Made by a program: the position numbers and the translations under genes | Part shown: piece by piece, positions 8,931 through 18,166 of the stretch | How the letters are laid out: each line of letters opens with the position of its first letter | Position numbering within the stretch: position 1 is the first letter of the stretch | Assembly: GCA_903858115.1 (NCBI GenBank) | Contig: CAIOHR010000131.1 | Location: 1 to 63,206 of the forward strand | Source of the DNA: an uncultured Pirellula sp. | GTDB lineage: Bacteria; Planctomycetota; Planctomycetia; Pirellulales; Pirellulaceae | Direction of reading: 5' to 3' | DNA length: 63,206 nucleotides | The notes under the pieces: generated by a model | The model's input: the letters and a program-made list of their open reading frames with translations, nothing else | Told to the model about the DNA's origin: nothing | Database searches by the model: none

Positions 8931-10483
8931 CAAACCAATCGACGTCGGACCTGACCAATCAAACCATCGCTGGCTTTTCCGTCCTACATCGTTTGGGTGT
9001 TGGAGGTATGTCCGAAGTGTATCTTGCATTTCAGGAGTCCTTGCGTCGCCACGTCGCGTTAAAAGTGATGCGATCGGATTACGTAGGCTCTGCGGACCAT
9101 GAGCAGCGTTTTCTTCAAGAGGCGCGCGCGGCTGCTTCATTAATACATCCGAACATCGTTCAGGTCTATGATGTTGGAAAGATTGACTCAATCCACTACA
9201 TCGCGCAGGAGTATGTCCCGGGTAGCAATCTGCACGCATACATTCAACGTCGCGGTGCTTTGCCACTGGCAGAGTCCATCTCCATCTTGTGGCAAACAAC
9301 GGCCGCATTGCAAAAGGCCGCATCCATTGGGTTGGTACATCGCGATATCAAGCCGGACAATTTATTGCTTACTCCATATGGAGAAGTGAAGGTCGCAGAT
9401 TTTGGTTTAGCGCGAGCGCGAGGGCAGTCGCAGAATTTGACGGCAGTCGGGGTTGCGTTAGGCACTCCGCTTTACATGAGTCCCGAGCAGATTCAAGGGT
9501 TAGCGGTAGATTCGCGCAGCGATCTCTATTCGCTCGGAGCCACCGCATACCATATGCTTTCGGGACGCCCCCCATTTTCGGGCGAGACGAACATTGCCTT
9601 GGCAATGCAGCATGTTCAAGCGGCACCGGCACCGTTGAAGCAAATTCGTCCCGATCTACCGGACTCCCTCGTTTCGGTTATTCATAAACTGCTCTCGAAA
9701 ACACCTGAAGAAAGGTACGCTACCGCGTCGGAGTTGTCGCGTGCTCTCAAAGAAGTCATCGACAATGAGCTTGGTGGGAATGTCGATCAGATGATTCCCT
9801 TTGCGGGTTTGGTGATTGAACACCAACGTATTTCGAATTTGGCTGCAACACAAGCGCTTCAGCAATTAGCAATCCAAGGTCAACGCGGTGGAACGTCTTC
9901 GGCTCCGAAAAGAAAGTTCCGAGGGTTGATTGCAAAGTCGATTGCGATGTTGGCCTTAGGCGCTGTTGCGTTTGGAGTCGTCTACTCAACAAACAAGAAA
10001 CCGCTCTATCGTAGGGAAGTGCCGATATCTGCGGTTGTTCGTCAATCGAGTATTGAGAAGCAATTTGCATTGGCGTTGGTTCAAAACGATATTCTTCATT
10101 TTCGCGCGGTTTCGGAGAATTTTCCACCGACCGATGCTATCAGTAGAAATTATCGCATCAAAGCAGAGCTTCAGATTGCACGAAAGCAGATCGAGGGCGA
10201 GAAGTACATCGGAGCAGAGGAGACGCTACGCAGGGTTATCACTGCCGACCAGCCCGAGAAAGATATTGTTCTCATGACGATTGCGAGAATTGAACTCGCA
10301 TGGGTATGTGACATGTTGAAGAAGACGGGAGAAGCGCAGAGCCTCTACGATGAAGCTTCTCGAGACATACGGACGTTGGAAGAGGATTCGGAGAAGTATC
10401 GCTTGATCTTAGATGCTCTTCCCAGCCGAGTAAAGTTGGAATGGGATAACAGAGTGGTCGATCTGGCAGAGACGAGTGCCTAG
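8927..10483 (+). CDS. Membrane-anchored Ser/Thr protein kinase (PknB type)
   Basis: A 518-residue Hanks-type kinase. Gly loop LGVGGMSEVYLA at residues 23-34, catalytic Lys in VALKVM (~45), HRDIKPDN (~139), VADFGLA (~157) and activation-segment end GTPLYMSPEQ (~182) are all intact, so it should be active. One membrane helix near residues 338-355 (SIAMLALGAVAFGVVYS) separates the cytoplasmic kinase from a ~160-residue C-terminal part rich in helices that looks TPR-like (ALVQNDILHFRAV...KAELQIARKQIEGEKYIGAEE). The ATG at 8927 overlaps the upstream stop by 4 nt, which decides this start over an earlier in-frame ATG at 8894. Such kinases are numerous in planctomycetes. The target is unknown. Confidence 0.95.
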   Translation: MTNQSTSDLTNQTIAGFSVLHRLGVGGMSEVYLAFQESLRRHVALKVMRSDYVGSADHEQRFLQEARAAASLIHPNIVQVYDVGKIDSIHYIAQEYVPGSNLHAYIQRRGALPLAESISILWQTTAALQKAASIGLVHRDIKPDNLLLTPYGEVKVADFGLARARGQSQNLTAVGVALGTPLYMSPEQIQGLAVDSRSDLYSLGATAYHMLSGRPPFSGETNIALAMQHVQAAPAPLKQIRPDLPDSLVSVIHKLLSKTPEERYATASELSRALKEVIDNELGGNVDQMIPFAGLVIEHQRISNLAATQALQQLAIQGQRGGTSSAPKRKFRGLIAKSIAMLALGAVAFGVVYSTNKKPLYRREVPISAVVRQSSIEKQFALALVQNDILHFRAVSENFPPTDAISRNYRIKAELQIARKQIEGEKYIGAEETLRRVITADQPEKDIVLMTIARIELAWVCDMLKKTGEAQSLYDEASRDIRTLEEDSEKYRLILDALPSRVKLEWDNRVVDLAETSA

Positions 10484-10537
10484 GATAGGGCGTGCAATGT
10501 TCGTTAGCTCATGCTCGCGATTCAGGTCCGTATCAAG

Positions 10538-10558
10538 TCGCTCTTGGACGAGAGCGAC
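10538..10558. terminator. Hairpin between convergent kinase and flgE genes
   Basis: gtcgctct (10538-10545) pairs with agagcgac (10551-10558) around a 5-nt loop. It lies in the 99-bp gap between two convergent genes and may stop transcription in both directions. No strong U tract follows, so the call rests on position and stem only. Confidence 0.45.
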
Positions 10559-10582
10559 CTTCTGTCATAGGTCAAAAGTTAT

Positions 10583-13036
10583 TTATCGTCGTAGGTTCAA
10601 CAGTTCATCGAAGAGTTGCTGCGTCGCAGTGATAACTCGAGCGTTGCTTCGGTACTGAGTGGAAGCGAGAACCAGCGTGATCAAATCACCACCGACGTCG
10701 GTATTGGAAAGTTCCAGTGCTCCTGCCGAGATAGCACCAATACCGTTTTCCGACGGTCCCCCTTCGATTGGCAAACCCGTATTGATTCCTTGCGCATACA
10801 GGTTTTGGCCGCGTTGTTCCAGGCCGCCTGGATTGGAAAATCGTGCCAATCGAATTTGACCGAGATCGCGAGCGATACCATTGCTAAAGACCCCACGGAT
10901 TGTTCCGTCCTCACCGATAACGTAACTGGTTAGAACACCTGGAGGCGAGCCGTCCTGACGAGATGCAGCCACGGTTGCTCTGTCGGCAGCCAATCCACTA
11001 ATGCCATTAAAGTCTAAGGAAAACTGGAGCGGTTTGGTACTTGGCAACCCAAATCGATTGACTGCGACAGTATTGCTAGACGAGGAAATAACATTCCCAT
11101 TTCCATCAAAGTAAATAAGGCCCGTGCCGACGGCGATATCGGTAGATCCTCGCTCCAGATTGTCCGCACTGTCTGCGTACCATCGATAGACCGTTTGTTG
11201 ATCGTTGCGTTGCTCCATGGTTGCAGTAAGTCGCATTCTTATCGGAAGACCTAGCGAATCATAGGCAATAAAGTCCGTCACCGCGCTTTGTCCCTTGGCC
11301 GCCTGGACGGTTCCAAAAGCGAGATTGGGTGACGTGATCACGCCATTCGCATCCCTGAGACGAAAGCTCGTCAAATCGATACCGACCCCATTGTCTACGC
11401 CCGTGTTACTCACGAACCGCAATGCTCCGTTCGTTATGTAAGAGTTAGGCTGAATACTGCCTCCCTCTCCAGGAATCAAATTAAGCGATGCAACCACTGG
11501 ATTGGATGCGTCACCACTGTCGCTGACGATACCCATCGAGTTTTTCATGAAACCCATCAGATCCTGCACCGTCGATTGACTGGTAATCGTAAAGGATTTT
11601 TCTTCCAGTAGACGATCCCCTTTTCTTGCTTTGAAGGTGAGTTCGCCCGGCTTGAACGGGTTTTTGTAATCCAAGCCGTCACGGCTAATCAGATTGACCA
11701 GCAAAGTGTTGCTGTCAATTGCAGGTCCATCTAGGTTTACCTTCTGGTTACCGGGTGAGGAAAGGTTACTGATGGCTGAATCCAATTTCCTGTCGGTATA
11801 TTCGCCTCCTGGCGCCACCGTATCCACCAAGTAGAAATTGTTGGGGTCATTCGCTAGGTTTCTGTAGATTCGGATTTGGTCGTAGGCGGGAAATCCACCA
11901 CCTGGTGGTGGGGCTGGTGGCGTAGGCAAGTCGCTGAGAAAGATTCGGCCGTTGACGATATTCTGCGGACCGATCAACGGGGACGGCCTCGACTCGGGTT
12001 CTCCCGCCTTGTAGAAAGTGACCATATAAGAATAGTTGCCCGTCAGCGCAGTGGCATCCAGTGCTGTAGTCGATGAACTAGCACTGTTGTCGACAAAGCT
12101 GCCGCCCGCTGCGGCAGTGCCCGCCATGAAAAACGAACTTCCACCAGGGGCAGTTCGGTAAACACGCACCTGGGAATACTGAGAGTCCGCTGGGGGCAGA
12201 TTGTTTAAAGTAATCGTATTGTCGGCAGTGCCGTTCCCCGCGGGAACCGTGACATTGATCGCAGCGCTCGGAAGACTTTCTTTGCCGGATGCGTCGACAT
12301 ACGTGAATCGATACTGGTAGACCGATCCTTCCGCATGATTACCTCCGACACCTTGAGTGTGACCAAACACAACAGAGGAACCTGTGGGTGTCGATGCGCT
12401 CTGCAGAGAAACACCCGTCCCGACTGGGCGGGGAATACTGTCGTTCCCGAGAACCGCGCTTTGGATCACTTTCGAAGTGTTTGCGATATCTCCTTTTGCG
12501 GTCAGGTTTCCTTGCAAAGTAACTTCGTTCGTAGCTTTTGCAACCGCTTCCGTACCGATAGGAATCTTAATGGGGGATATCGCAGTCGATTGAATATTGA
12601 ACCCTTCGTCGACGCCGAAACCCAACAATCGATTTCCGGATGATGTAACAAGCTCGTTGGTACTGTTCAGTTTGAAAATGCCGTTCCGAGTATAGAGTTT
12701 TTCGCCCTGTCCTCCCTCGACCTGAAAGAAGCCGTCCCCTTGAATGGCAAGATCCGATGGGGAAGAGCTGATTTCGATCGTTCCTTGTCGGAAGTTCGGA
12801 TTGATGGCAGCTACCTGTACGCCCAATCCTGTCTGGCGAGGGTTGGTACCACCATTCCCTTCGGTCGGTGAAGCACCAAGCGAGAGAGTTTGTAGAAACT
12901 GGTTGGCGAAGATCACTTCCGATGACTTGAAGCCGACCGTTTGGGAGTTCGCCAGGTTGTTACCTAATACGTCGATCTGCGTTTCCGCAGCATTCATTCC
13001 AGTTAACGCGGTACTTAGAGACGATGCCAAGCCCAT
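10583..13036 (-). CDS. flgE: Flagellar hook protein FlgE, with extended variable region
   Basis: An 817-residue hook protein, about twice the size of enterobacterial FlgE. The N-terminal D0 domain reads SLSTALTGMNAAETQIDVLG followed by NNLANSQTVGFK. The C-terminal D0 coil ends LASTQYRSNARVITATQQLF. The core DLAIQGDGFFQVEGG is intact. Residues about 210-400 insert two beta-sandwich, fibronectin-III-like units, recognisable by the paired motifs QVRVYRTAPGG and QIRIYRNLANDP, which would decorate the hook surface. Downstream of flgD on the same strand with a 65-bp gap, so probably one operon. Long hooks with surface inserts are common in planctomycetes and spirochaete-like lineages. Confidence 0.93.
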   Translation of the reverse strand: MGLASSLSTALTGMNAAETQIDVLGNNLANSQTVGFKSSEVIFANQFLQTLSLGASPTEGNGGTNPRQTGLGVQVAAINPNFRQGTIEISSSPSDLAIQGDGFFQVEGGQGEKLYTRNGIFKLNSTNELVTSSGNRLLGFGVDEGFNIQSTAISPIKIPIGTEAVAKATNEVTLQGNLTAKGDIANTSKVIQSAVLGNDSIPRPVGTGVSLQSASTPTGSSVVFGHTQGVGGNHAEGSVYQYRFTYVDASGKESLPSAAINVTVPAGNGTADNTITLNNLPPADSQYSQVRVYRTAPGGSSFFMAGTAAAGGSFVDNSASSSTTALDATALTGNYSYMVTFYKAGEPESRPSPLIGPQNIVNGRIFLSDLPTPPAPPPGGGFPAYDQIRIYRNLANDPNNFYLVDTVAPGGEYTDRKLDSAISNLSSPGNQKVNLDGPAIDSNTLLVNLISRDGLDYKNPFKPGELTFKARKGDRLLEEKSFTITSQSTVQDLMGFMKNSMGIVSDSGDASNPVVASLNLIPGEGGSIQPNSYITNGALRFVSNTGVDNGVGIDLTSFRLRDANGVITSPNLAFGTVQAAKGQSAVTDFIAYDSLGLPIRMRLTATMEQRNDQQTVYRWYADSADNLERGSTDIAVGTGLIYFDGNGNVISSSSNTVAVNRFGLPSTKPLQFSLDFNGISGLAADRATVAASRQDGSPPGVLTSYVIGEDGTIRGVFSNGIARDLGQIRLARFSNPGGLEQRGQNLYAQGINTGLPIEGGPSENGIGAISAGALELSNTDVGGDLITLVLASTQYRSNARVITATQQLFDELLNLRR

Positions 13037-13101
13037 ATGCTAGCCTTCTACGTTCAAGGGAACAGGACGTGGAGATGCTAGCACTTGCTCAAAAAGCTGC
13101 G

Positions 13102-13548
13102 CTACTCCACACGATCGATTTCACGAACATTTTTGATATCGACAATTTGTGTCCCAACGTGCACTTGTACCGACCGCTTGTTTCGATCTTTTTCGTCAAT
13201 CTTGACCGAAACGCTCGAAACTGCCCCATTTACCTCGGTTCCCTTAACATCCAAACCCTTCACCTTTTTCCCAATCAAACTGCTAGCAGTCGTCAATTCC
13301 TGCGTATTGGAAAACGAACTCAATGTGTTCACGAGCTGGTCATTCGAACTAATGCTTCGTAATTGTCCGATTTGTTCCAGCAATGCCGCATTGTCTGTGG
13401 GATTGAGCGGATCTTGATTCTGGAGTTCCGTGATCATCAAATTTAGGAACTGATTCATATCGACGTCATTCAGCCCGTTACCTTTTGCAGAGTTGGCTGC
13501 AGAACTAGTGGCTCCGGTGGATGATGAAGCGTTATTGACTCTGGTCAT
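13102..13548 (-). CDS. flgD: Flagellar hook-capping scaffold FlgD (short form)
   Basis: A 148-residue protein. The conserved FlgD N-terminal block is present: DVDMNQFLNLMITELQNQDP then LNPTDNAALLEQIGQLRSIS. FlgD caps the growing hook and recruits FlgE subunits. The usual FlgD has a further C-terminal Tudor/FnIII region to ~220 residues; here only a small beta region remains (IGKKVKGLDVKGTEVNGAVSS...), so this is the minimal version. flgE lies 65 bp downstream on the same strand. Confidence 0.9.
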   Translation of the reverse strand: MTRVNNASSSTGATSSAANSAKGNGLNDVDMNQFLNLMITELQNQDPLNPTDNAALLEQIGQLRSISSNDQLVNTLSSFSNTQELTTASSLIGKKVKGLDVKGTEVNGAVSSVSVKIDEKDRNKRSVQVHVGTQIVDIKNVREIDRVE

Positions 13549-13806
13549 AGTTCGATTCCTTCAAAGATTTCCGTCGTGCCAGTAGCGTTGTCTGTCGCCC
13601 TGCGGTTTGAATGGACAAAAGTGGATCGCCTGACAACACAATTCCTATGTTATTACTTGCTTTACAGCTTCAATGCATAGATCAATCCGATGGATTCTTT
13701 TTGACTTCCAGTCGAGTTGGATAAAGGGCATTGGACCAGAAGCCAACTTGGATCATAATGCTCATTATTCATCGATCGATCCTGCTCCTACCTTTGAGGT
13801 CTCTCC

Positions 13807-14898
13807 ATGCGTTTTTCCTCCCGGCTCCTGTTATTGGCAATTGTTTCGCTAGCGAATGGATTGACAACTGCGCCGCAGAATCTGGCGTTTTGTCAAGAAG
13901 CTCGATCCGTCGCAATGTCGCCGAGCTCTGCGGCATTGGCATATCTAAAGTCCCTATCTGCGGAGCAGCTAAAGCTAGCTCAAATTCCATTCAACGATTT
14001 ACGTCGACAAGAATGGCACTTTATTCCGATGGAGACTCGAAAAGGCCTGCCGATTCGTGAGATGAACGACGCACAAAACAAATTGGCGTTAGAGCTGCTT
14101 CGGTCGGTGACAAGCGAAGCCGGCTTCAAGCGAGCGACGGACACGATGAGTTACGAGTCCATTCTTTTGCAACTCGAAGGGCCCGCTTCGGAAAAGCGAC
14201 GCGATTATCGAAAGTACTACGTCGCAATTTATGGCGAACCCAACAATCAATCGCAATGGGGGCTCAGCATTGAAGGGCATCACATGTCATTGAACTTTAC
14301 GTTCGACCGTGGAGTTGTCGTTGATTCGACACCGCAGTTGTTCGCCTCGAACCCGGCGTCTCTCAAAAAAGACTTTGAAGTTCCCAGCGCTGCCAATCCC
14401 GGAAAGACAAACAAATACCAAAAGGGGCATCGATTGTTGGCATCTGAAGAAGATGCTGCATTCTTGATGCTCAACAGTCTGAACGATGCACAAAAATCGA
14501 AAGCCGTTTTCAATACAACTTGCCCAGAAGACATCCAGTGGGCAGGCGAACCACAACCTAAACCAAGCGATGCTGTAGGAATTCCCGCCGCTGAATTGAC
14601 TGGAGAGCAAAAGAAGCTCCTAATGAATCTGGTCGATACTTTTCAAGCAAATGTGACCAAAGAAGTCGCATTGAGTCGTATGAACGTGGTTTCAAACGCG
14701 GGCGTCGACAAAATCCATTTTGGTTGGGCTGGCGCAACCTCCAAGGATGGGCAGTATTTCTTTCGTATTCAAGGGCCGACATTCATTGGCGAACTCTGTA
14801 ACTTTCAGAAAGACCCCGAAGGAAACTCCGCGAATCATATCCATTGCGTCTGGCGAGATTTGACTGGAGACTTTAACCTTCCAGTTACATCAAAGTAA
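13807..14898 (+). CDS. Exported DUF3500 family protein
   Basis: A 363-residue protein with an N-terminal signal peptide (SRLLLLAIVSLANGL) and likely cleavage before residue ~30. The DUF3500 signatures are visible: RRQEWHFIPMETRKGLPI near residue 65, KYYVAIYGEPNNQSQWGLSI near 140, and EGHHMSLNFTF near 155. The family has no demonstrated function. Members are secreted and common in planctomycetes and acidobacteria. MgtE follows after 29 bp on the same strand, but a functional link is not obvious. Confidence 0.88.
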   Translation: MRFSSRLLLLAIVSLANGLTTAPQNLAFCQEARSVAMSPSSAALAYLKSLSAEQLKLAQIPFNDLRRQEWHFIPMETRKGLPIREMNDAQNKLALELLRSVTSEAGFKRATDTMSYESILLQLEGPASEKRRDYRKYYVAIYGEPNNQSQWGLSIEGHHMSLNFTFDRGVVVDSTPQLFASNPASLKKDFEVPSAANPGKTNKYQKGHRLLASEEDAAFLMLNSLNDAQKSKAVFNTTCPEDIQWAGEPQPKPSDAVGIPAAELTGEQKKLLMNLVDTFQANVTKEVALSRMNVVSNAGVDKIHFGWAGATSKDGQYFFRIQGPTFIGELCNFQKDPEGNSANHIHCVWRDLTGDFNLPVTSK

Positions 14899-14927
14899 CA
14901 AAGTCGTTTCGCAGACTCGAGTCGTCC

Positions 14928-16277
14928 ATGATCAATACTCTTTTCCTTCCTGAACTCCGAGAGATGCTCGGAGAAGATCAGACGCAGGAATTGAAAGAGT
15001 TCTGCACGGCTTTGCACCCGGCTAAAACAGCTGAGTTCATGGAGGGACTCAACGAAGCGGAAATGTGGCGAGTGCTACAACATGCACCGCCATCTCTGCA
15101 GGCGGAGATCTTTCATTATTTCCCCTGGGATCGAAAGGTCGACCTGCTCCGCACCCAAGATGACAAACAGGTGGCAACCTTGGTCACCCATCTACCAGCC
15201 GACGATGCGGTTGACTTATTGCAAGAGGTAGAGGAAGCCCGCGTCGACCAAATCTTGGTACTGGTGCCGGCTGCAGATCGACGCGACATTCGACGATTGC
15301 AGTCGTTTGCTGAGGGAACAGCCGGCGCGATCATGACAACCGAAGCCGCCTGTCTTTCCGAAAACTATACGTTGAAGCAGGCAATGGAAGAATTGAGTCG
15401 CCAAGCGGAGCGACTCGAAACCATTCATTACATTTACGTCACGGATGATACCAACCACCTGCGTGGTGTGGTTAGTACTCGCTCGCTTGTTTCCGCGATT
15501 GGCAAGCCAGAAAAACGTCTTGGCGATCTGATGAAGAAAGACGTAGTCACCGTCAACGTACGCGATGACCAAGAGCTGGTAGCCCAATGCGTCGCGCACT
15601 ACAACTTGATGGCGATTCCGGTCGTGGATGATCAATACCATATGATGGGTATTATCACACACGACGATGTTATGGATGTCGTCCGCGAAGAAGCGACCGA
15701 AGACGTACAGCGTATCGCTGCCGTGGAGCCTCTCGATGATTCCTACATGCGAACGCCTGTCTCTGTGCTCTCTTGGAAACGTGGAATTTGGTTAACTATC
15801 CTCTTCTTGGCCGGGTTACTTACCGCTTTCCTGCTCCAAAGCTATAACGATGAGCTAGAAAAACATGCGTGGCTAGTTCTGTTTATTCCACTGATTATCA
15901 GCAGTGGAGGTAATACGGGTAGTCAGTCATCCACATTGGTGATTACCGCTTTGGCGCTCAAAGATGTTGCGCAGTCCGATTGGCTAACGATTATCAAACG
16001 CGAAGCTTTGATGGGACTGATCCTCGGCGGCTTTCTCGCGGCAATCGGCTTCGGATGTGCGATCATGCTTGCACCGTCAGTGATTGCAGCCAGCGTTATC
16101 CCGATTACAGTGCTTCTTGTCGTCGTGTGCGGAGCATGCACGGGAAGTATGTTGCCATTGATTTTTCAGCGACTAGGCCTCGATCCAGCCCTCATGAGCA
16201 ACCCTTTCGTGGCTGGAATCAGCGATATTCTCGGCCTGCTGATCTATGTCAATGTGTCAATCTTCGTGTTGGGATAG
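14928..16277 (+). CDS. mgtE: Magnesium transporter MgtE
   Basis: A 449-residue channel with the full MgtE layout. An N-terminal helical domain (MgtE_N; residues ~5-125) contains HLPADDAVDLLQEV. A CBS pair (~130-255) includes VSTRSLVSAIGKPEKRLGDL and GIITHDDVMDVVREEATED. Five membrane helices run from about residue 285. The pore-forming motif region reads SSGGNTGSQSSTL, and the Asp-containing last helices read GLDPALMSNPFVAGISDILG. These intracellular domains close the pore at high Mg2+. All expected parts are present at family-typical length. Confidence 0.96.
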   Translation: MINTLFLPELREMLGEDQTQELKEFCTALHPAKTAEFMEGLNEAEMWRVLQHAPPSLQAEIFHYFPWDRKVDLLRTQDDKQVATLVTHLPADDAVDLLQEVEEARVDQILVLVPAADRRDIRRLQSFAEGTAGAIMTTEAACLSENYTLKQAMEELSRQAERLETIHYIYVTDDTNHLRGVVSTRSLVSAIGKPEKRLGDLMKKDVVTVNVRDDQELVAQCVAHYNLMAIPVVDDQYHMMGIITHDDVMDVVREEATEDVQRIAAVEPLDDSYMRTPVSVLSWKRGIWLTILFLAGLLTAFLLQSYNDELEKHAWLVLFIPLIISSGGNTGSQSSTLVITALALKDVAQSDWLTIIKREALMGLILGGFLAAIGFGCAIMLAPSVIAASVIPITVLLVVVCGACTGSMLPLIFQRLGLDPALMSNPFVAGISDILGLLIYVNVSIFVLG

Positions 16278-16567
16278 AGCCCATCCAATATCGAACAGCT
16301 TCTCGCCAGCGGAGAGTTCTTCTCTCTTGCCCCGTTTGTCATCGAGGCTTTGCATCATCGACTACGGGCCGAAAGTGCCACTGAACAAGATAGCGATGAC
16401 GCATCGCCTTCCGGATCAAAATCATTGGCCAAAAGGCCTGTTGTGACGATTACGGGAACTTATCAACGGGGCTGGAGACCCGTACAAAGGGTAGTTTTTT
16501 ATTTGCCGCACGCCTAATGTGTTACAATGTTCTGCGTGTGTTCAGGATCGATCGCAGGGTACCCCGC
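16278..16567. other. 290-bp intergenic region upstream of the lone ABC ATPase
   Basis: No coding sequence is convincing here. A small hairpin (acggg...cccgt, about 16465-16483) is followed after ~14 nt by a T6 run (gttttttattt), which could terminate mgtE transcription. Otherwise I see nothing definite. Confidence 0.3.
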
Positions 16568-17434
16568 ATGTCTATTGTTCAAGTTGATGGTCTTACGAAA
16601 CAGTACGGCACCTTTCGCGCATTGGATGCGTGTTGTCTATCCATTCCCGAAGGATCGGTGTTTGGGTTACTGGGACCGAACGGTGCGGGAAAAACGACAT
16701 TGATCCGCAGTCTACTCGGTTACCTTCGTCCGACATGTGGTGCAGCGTCTGTCGACGGATTCGATTGTGCTCGTGAGAGTTTGGCAGTTCGAGAGCGAGT
16801 CAGTTATCTACCTGCGGAGACCAAACTTTTTCGTATGATGCGAGGGAAAGCGTGTATTGAGTTCTTTACGTCGATTCACCCGCGTGGAGATTTTACGCGG
16901 GCGAAGCGTATTGCCGAACGGCTTCAGCTAGACACTTCGCGGCGCGTTGCATTCATGTCGACCGGGATGCGCCAGAAGCTTGCGATAAGTTGTGTGCTGA
17001 GTTGCAATAGTCGTGTGATCATCTTGGATGAGCCGACGGCTAATCTGGATCCGAATGTTCGGCAAGAAGTTTTGTCTCTTGTTATGGAAGCTCAGTCGCG
17101 CGGCGCGACTGTGATTTTTTGTTCGCATGTATTGAGCGAGATCGAAGAGATATGTGACTACGCTGCTTTTTTAAGACGCGGGAAAGTGGTTGAGTCGCTC
17201 AATCTGTCTGCGTTACCGACGATTCATCGTATTTCGTTTCAAAGCGACGAGGGAATGCCAGATGTCACTACCGATGGTTGCGTTTTGTCCAAGGCAGCCG
17301 ACGGAAGGATGGTAACCGAGGTGACGGGCGATTTGCATTCACAACTGCAATGGCTCTCGCACTCGCAGGTCAAGAATCTCACGATCGAGTCGATTGGACT
17401 TCGAAGCGTGTACGAACGAATTCATTCTGCATAG
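16568..17434 (+). CDS. ABC transporter ATP-binding protein (CcmA-type), without adjacent permease
   Basis: A 288-residue ATPase subunit. Walker A GPNGAGKTTLIRSLLGY lies near residue 37, Walker B is VIILDEPTANLDP near 157, and the H-loop FCSHVLSEIEEIC near 190. The signature motif reads MSTGMRQKLA instead of LSGGQ, as is common in the CcmA/NatA export class. The ~80-residue C-terminal extension is also typical. The ATG at 16568 is used; an earlier in-frame ATG at 16517 would add 17 residues. No permease is encoded next to it: the following gene is ogt, 10 bp downstream. Partner and substrate are unknown. Confidence 0.9.
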   Translation: MSIVQVDGLTKQYGTFRALDACCLSIPEGSVFGLLGPNGAGKTTLIRSLLGYLRPTCGAASVDGFDCARESLAVRERVSYLPAETKLFRMMRGKACIEFFTSIHPRGDFTRAKRIAERLQLDTSRRVAFMSTGMRQKLAISCVLSCNSRVIILDEPTANLDPNVRQEVLSLVMEAQSRGATVIFCSHVLSEIEEICDYAAFLRRGKVVESLNLSALPTIHRISFQSDEGMPDVTTDGCVLSKAADGRMVTEVTGDLHSQLQWLSHSQVKNLTIESIGLRSVYERIHSA

Positions 17435-17444
17435 AAAGCTTGGC

Positions 17445-17957
17445 ATGCTTCAAGTGTACTTTACCCACATTGACAGTCCGATTGGCCAAGTATTGTTGAC
17501 TCTAGAGGGAGACTGTCTCACCAACGTTTGCATGAACCAGCAGAAACGGAAAGTCGAAATTGATCCAGCGTGGAAGAATGACCATGCACGATTCCGTTCT
17601 ATTGAGAAGCAGTTTGAGGAGTATTTTCGCGGCGCAAGGCAAACGTTTGATATCCCGCTATTTCCGAGAGGAACTGATTTTCAGTTGTCGGTGTGGAACG
17701 AATTGCAACGGATCTCGTACGGTACCACGATCAGTTATGGTGAGTTGGCCAGACGCATCGCGAATCCGAAAGCAGTGAGAGCCGTCGGGTTAGCCAACGG
17801 CCAGAATCGATTACCGATCGTTATTCCATGCCATCGAGTCATCGGTGCTAACGGTTCGCTCACGGGGTTCGGTGGGGGGATCGAGAATAAATCGATCCTC
17901 CTGAATTTAGAACAGAGATCGATGGCCGGTGCACTTTGTGCGGCCAGGAAGCGTTAG
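17445..17957 (+). CDS. ogt: Methylated-DNA--[protein]-cysteine S-methyltransferase
   Basis: A 170-residue suicide repair enzyme that removes alkyl groups from O6-alkylguanine. The acceptor cysteine sits in IPCHRVIGANG. The DNA-binding helix-turn-helix precedes it (YGELARRIANPKAVRAVG), and the active-site Glu-helix end GGIENKSILLNLE follows. The ATG at 17445 (MLQVYF) is chosen because the longer frame starts inside the ABC ATPase gene. The gap to that gene is only 10 bp, so they are probably cotranscribed. The gene is followed by a 33-bp tandem repeat array. Confidence 0.95.
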   Translation: MLQVYFTHIDSPIGQVLLTLEGDCLTNVCMNQQKRKVEIDPAWKNDHARFRSIEKQFEEYFRGARQTFDIPLFPRGTDFQLSVWNELQRISYGTTISYGELARRIANPKAVRAVGLANGQNRLPIVIPCHRVIGANGSLTGFGGGIENKSILLNLEQRSMAGALCAARKR

Positions 17958-17980
17958 CGGCGGTGCGGCGGTAGTCGACT

Positions 17981-18079
17981 GGATCTGACAAGCTGGAAGC
18001 GTATCCCACGTTTGGATCTGACAAGCTGGAAGCTTATCCCACGTTTGCATCTGACAAGCTGGAAGCTTATCCCACATGG
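17981..18079. repeat. Three tandem copies of a 33-bp repeat
   Basis: The units at 17981-18013, 18014-18046 and 18047-18079 share ctgacaagctggaag followed by c(g/t)tatcccac and differ at only a few bases. A single diverged copy in the opposite orientation lies at 42543-42572. The array sits between ogt and the sugar-binding protein gene and may lie in the leader of the latter. Confidence 0.9.
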
Positions 18080-18166
18080 GGGCGTTTGTCTGCTAAACTG
18101 AGAGGAGAAGTTGAAACTTCATTCTTCATGACCCGTTCAGTGTTTCCCTCTCACCTTGCCGATGCC

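Noticed and set aside
17981..18079. 33-bp units as a CRISPR array
   Set aside because: The units abut with no spacers between them and no cas genes are in the window.
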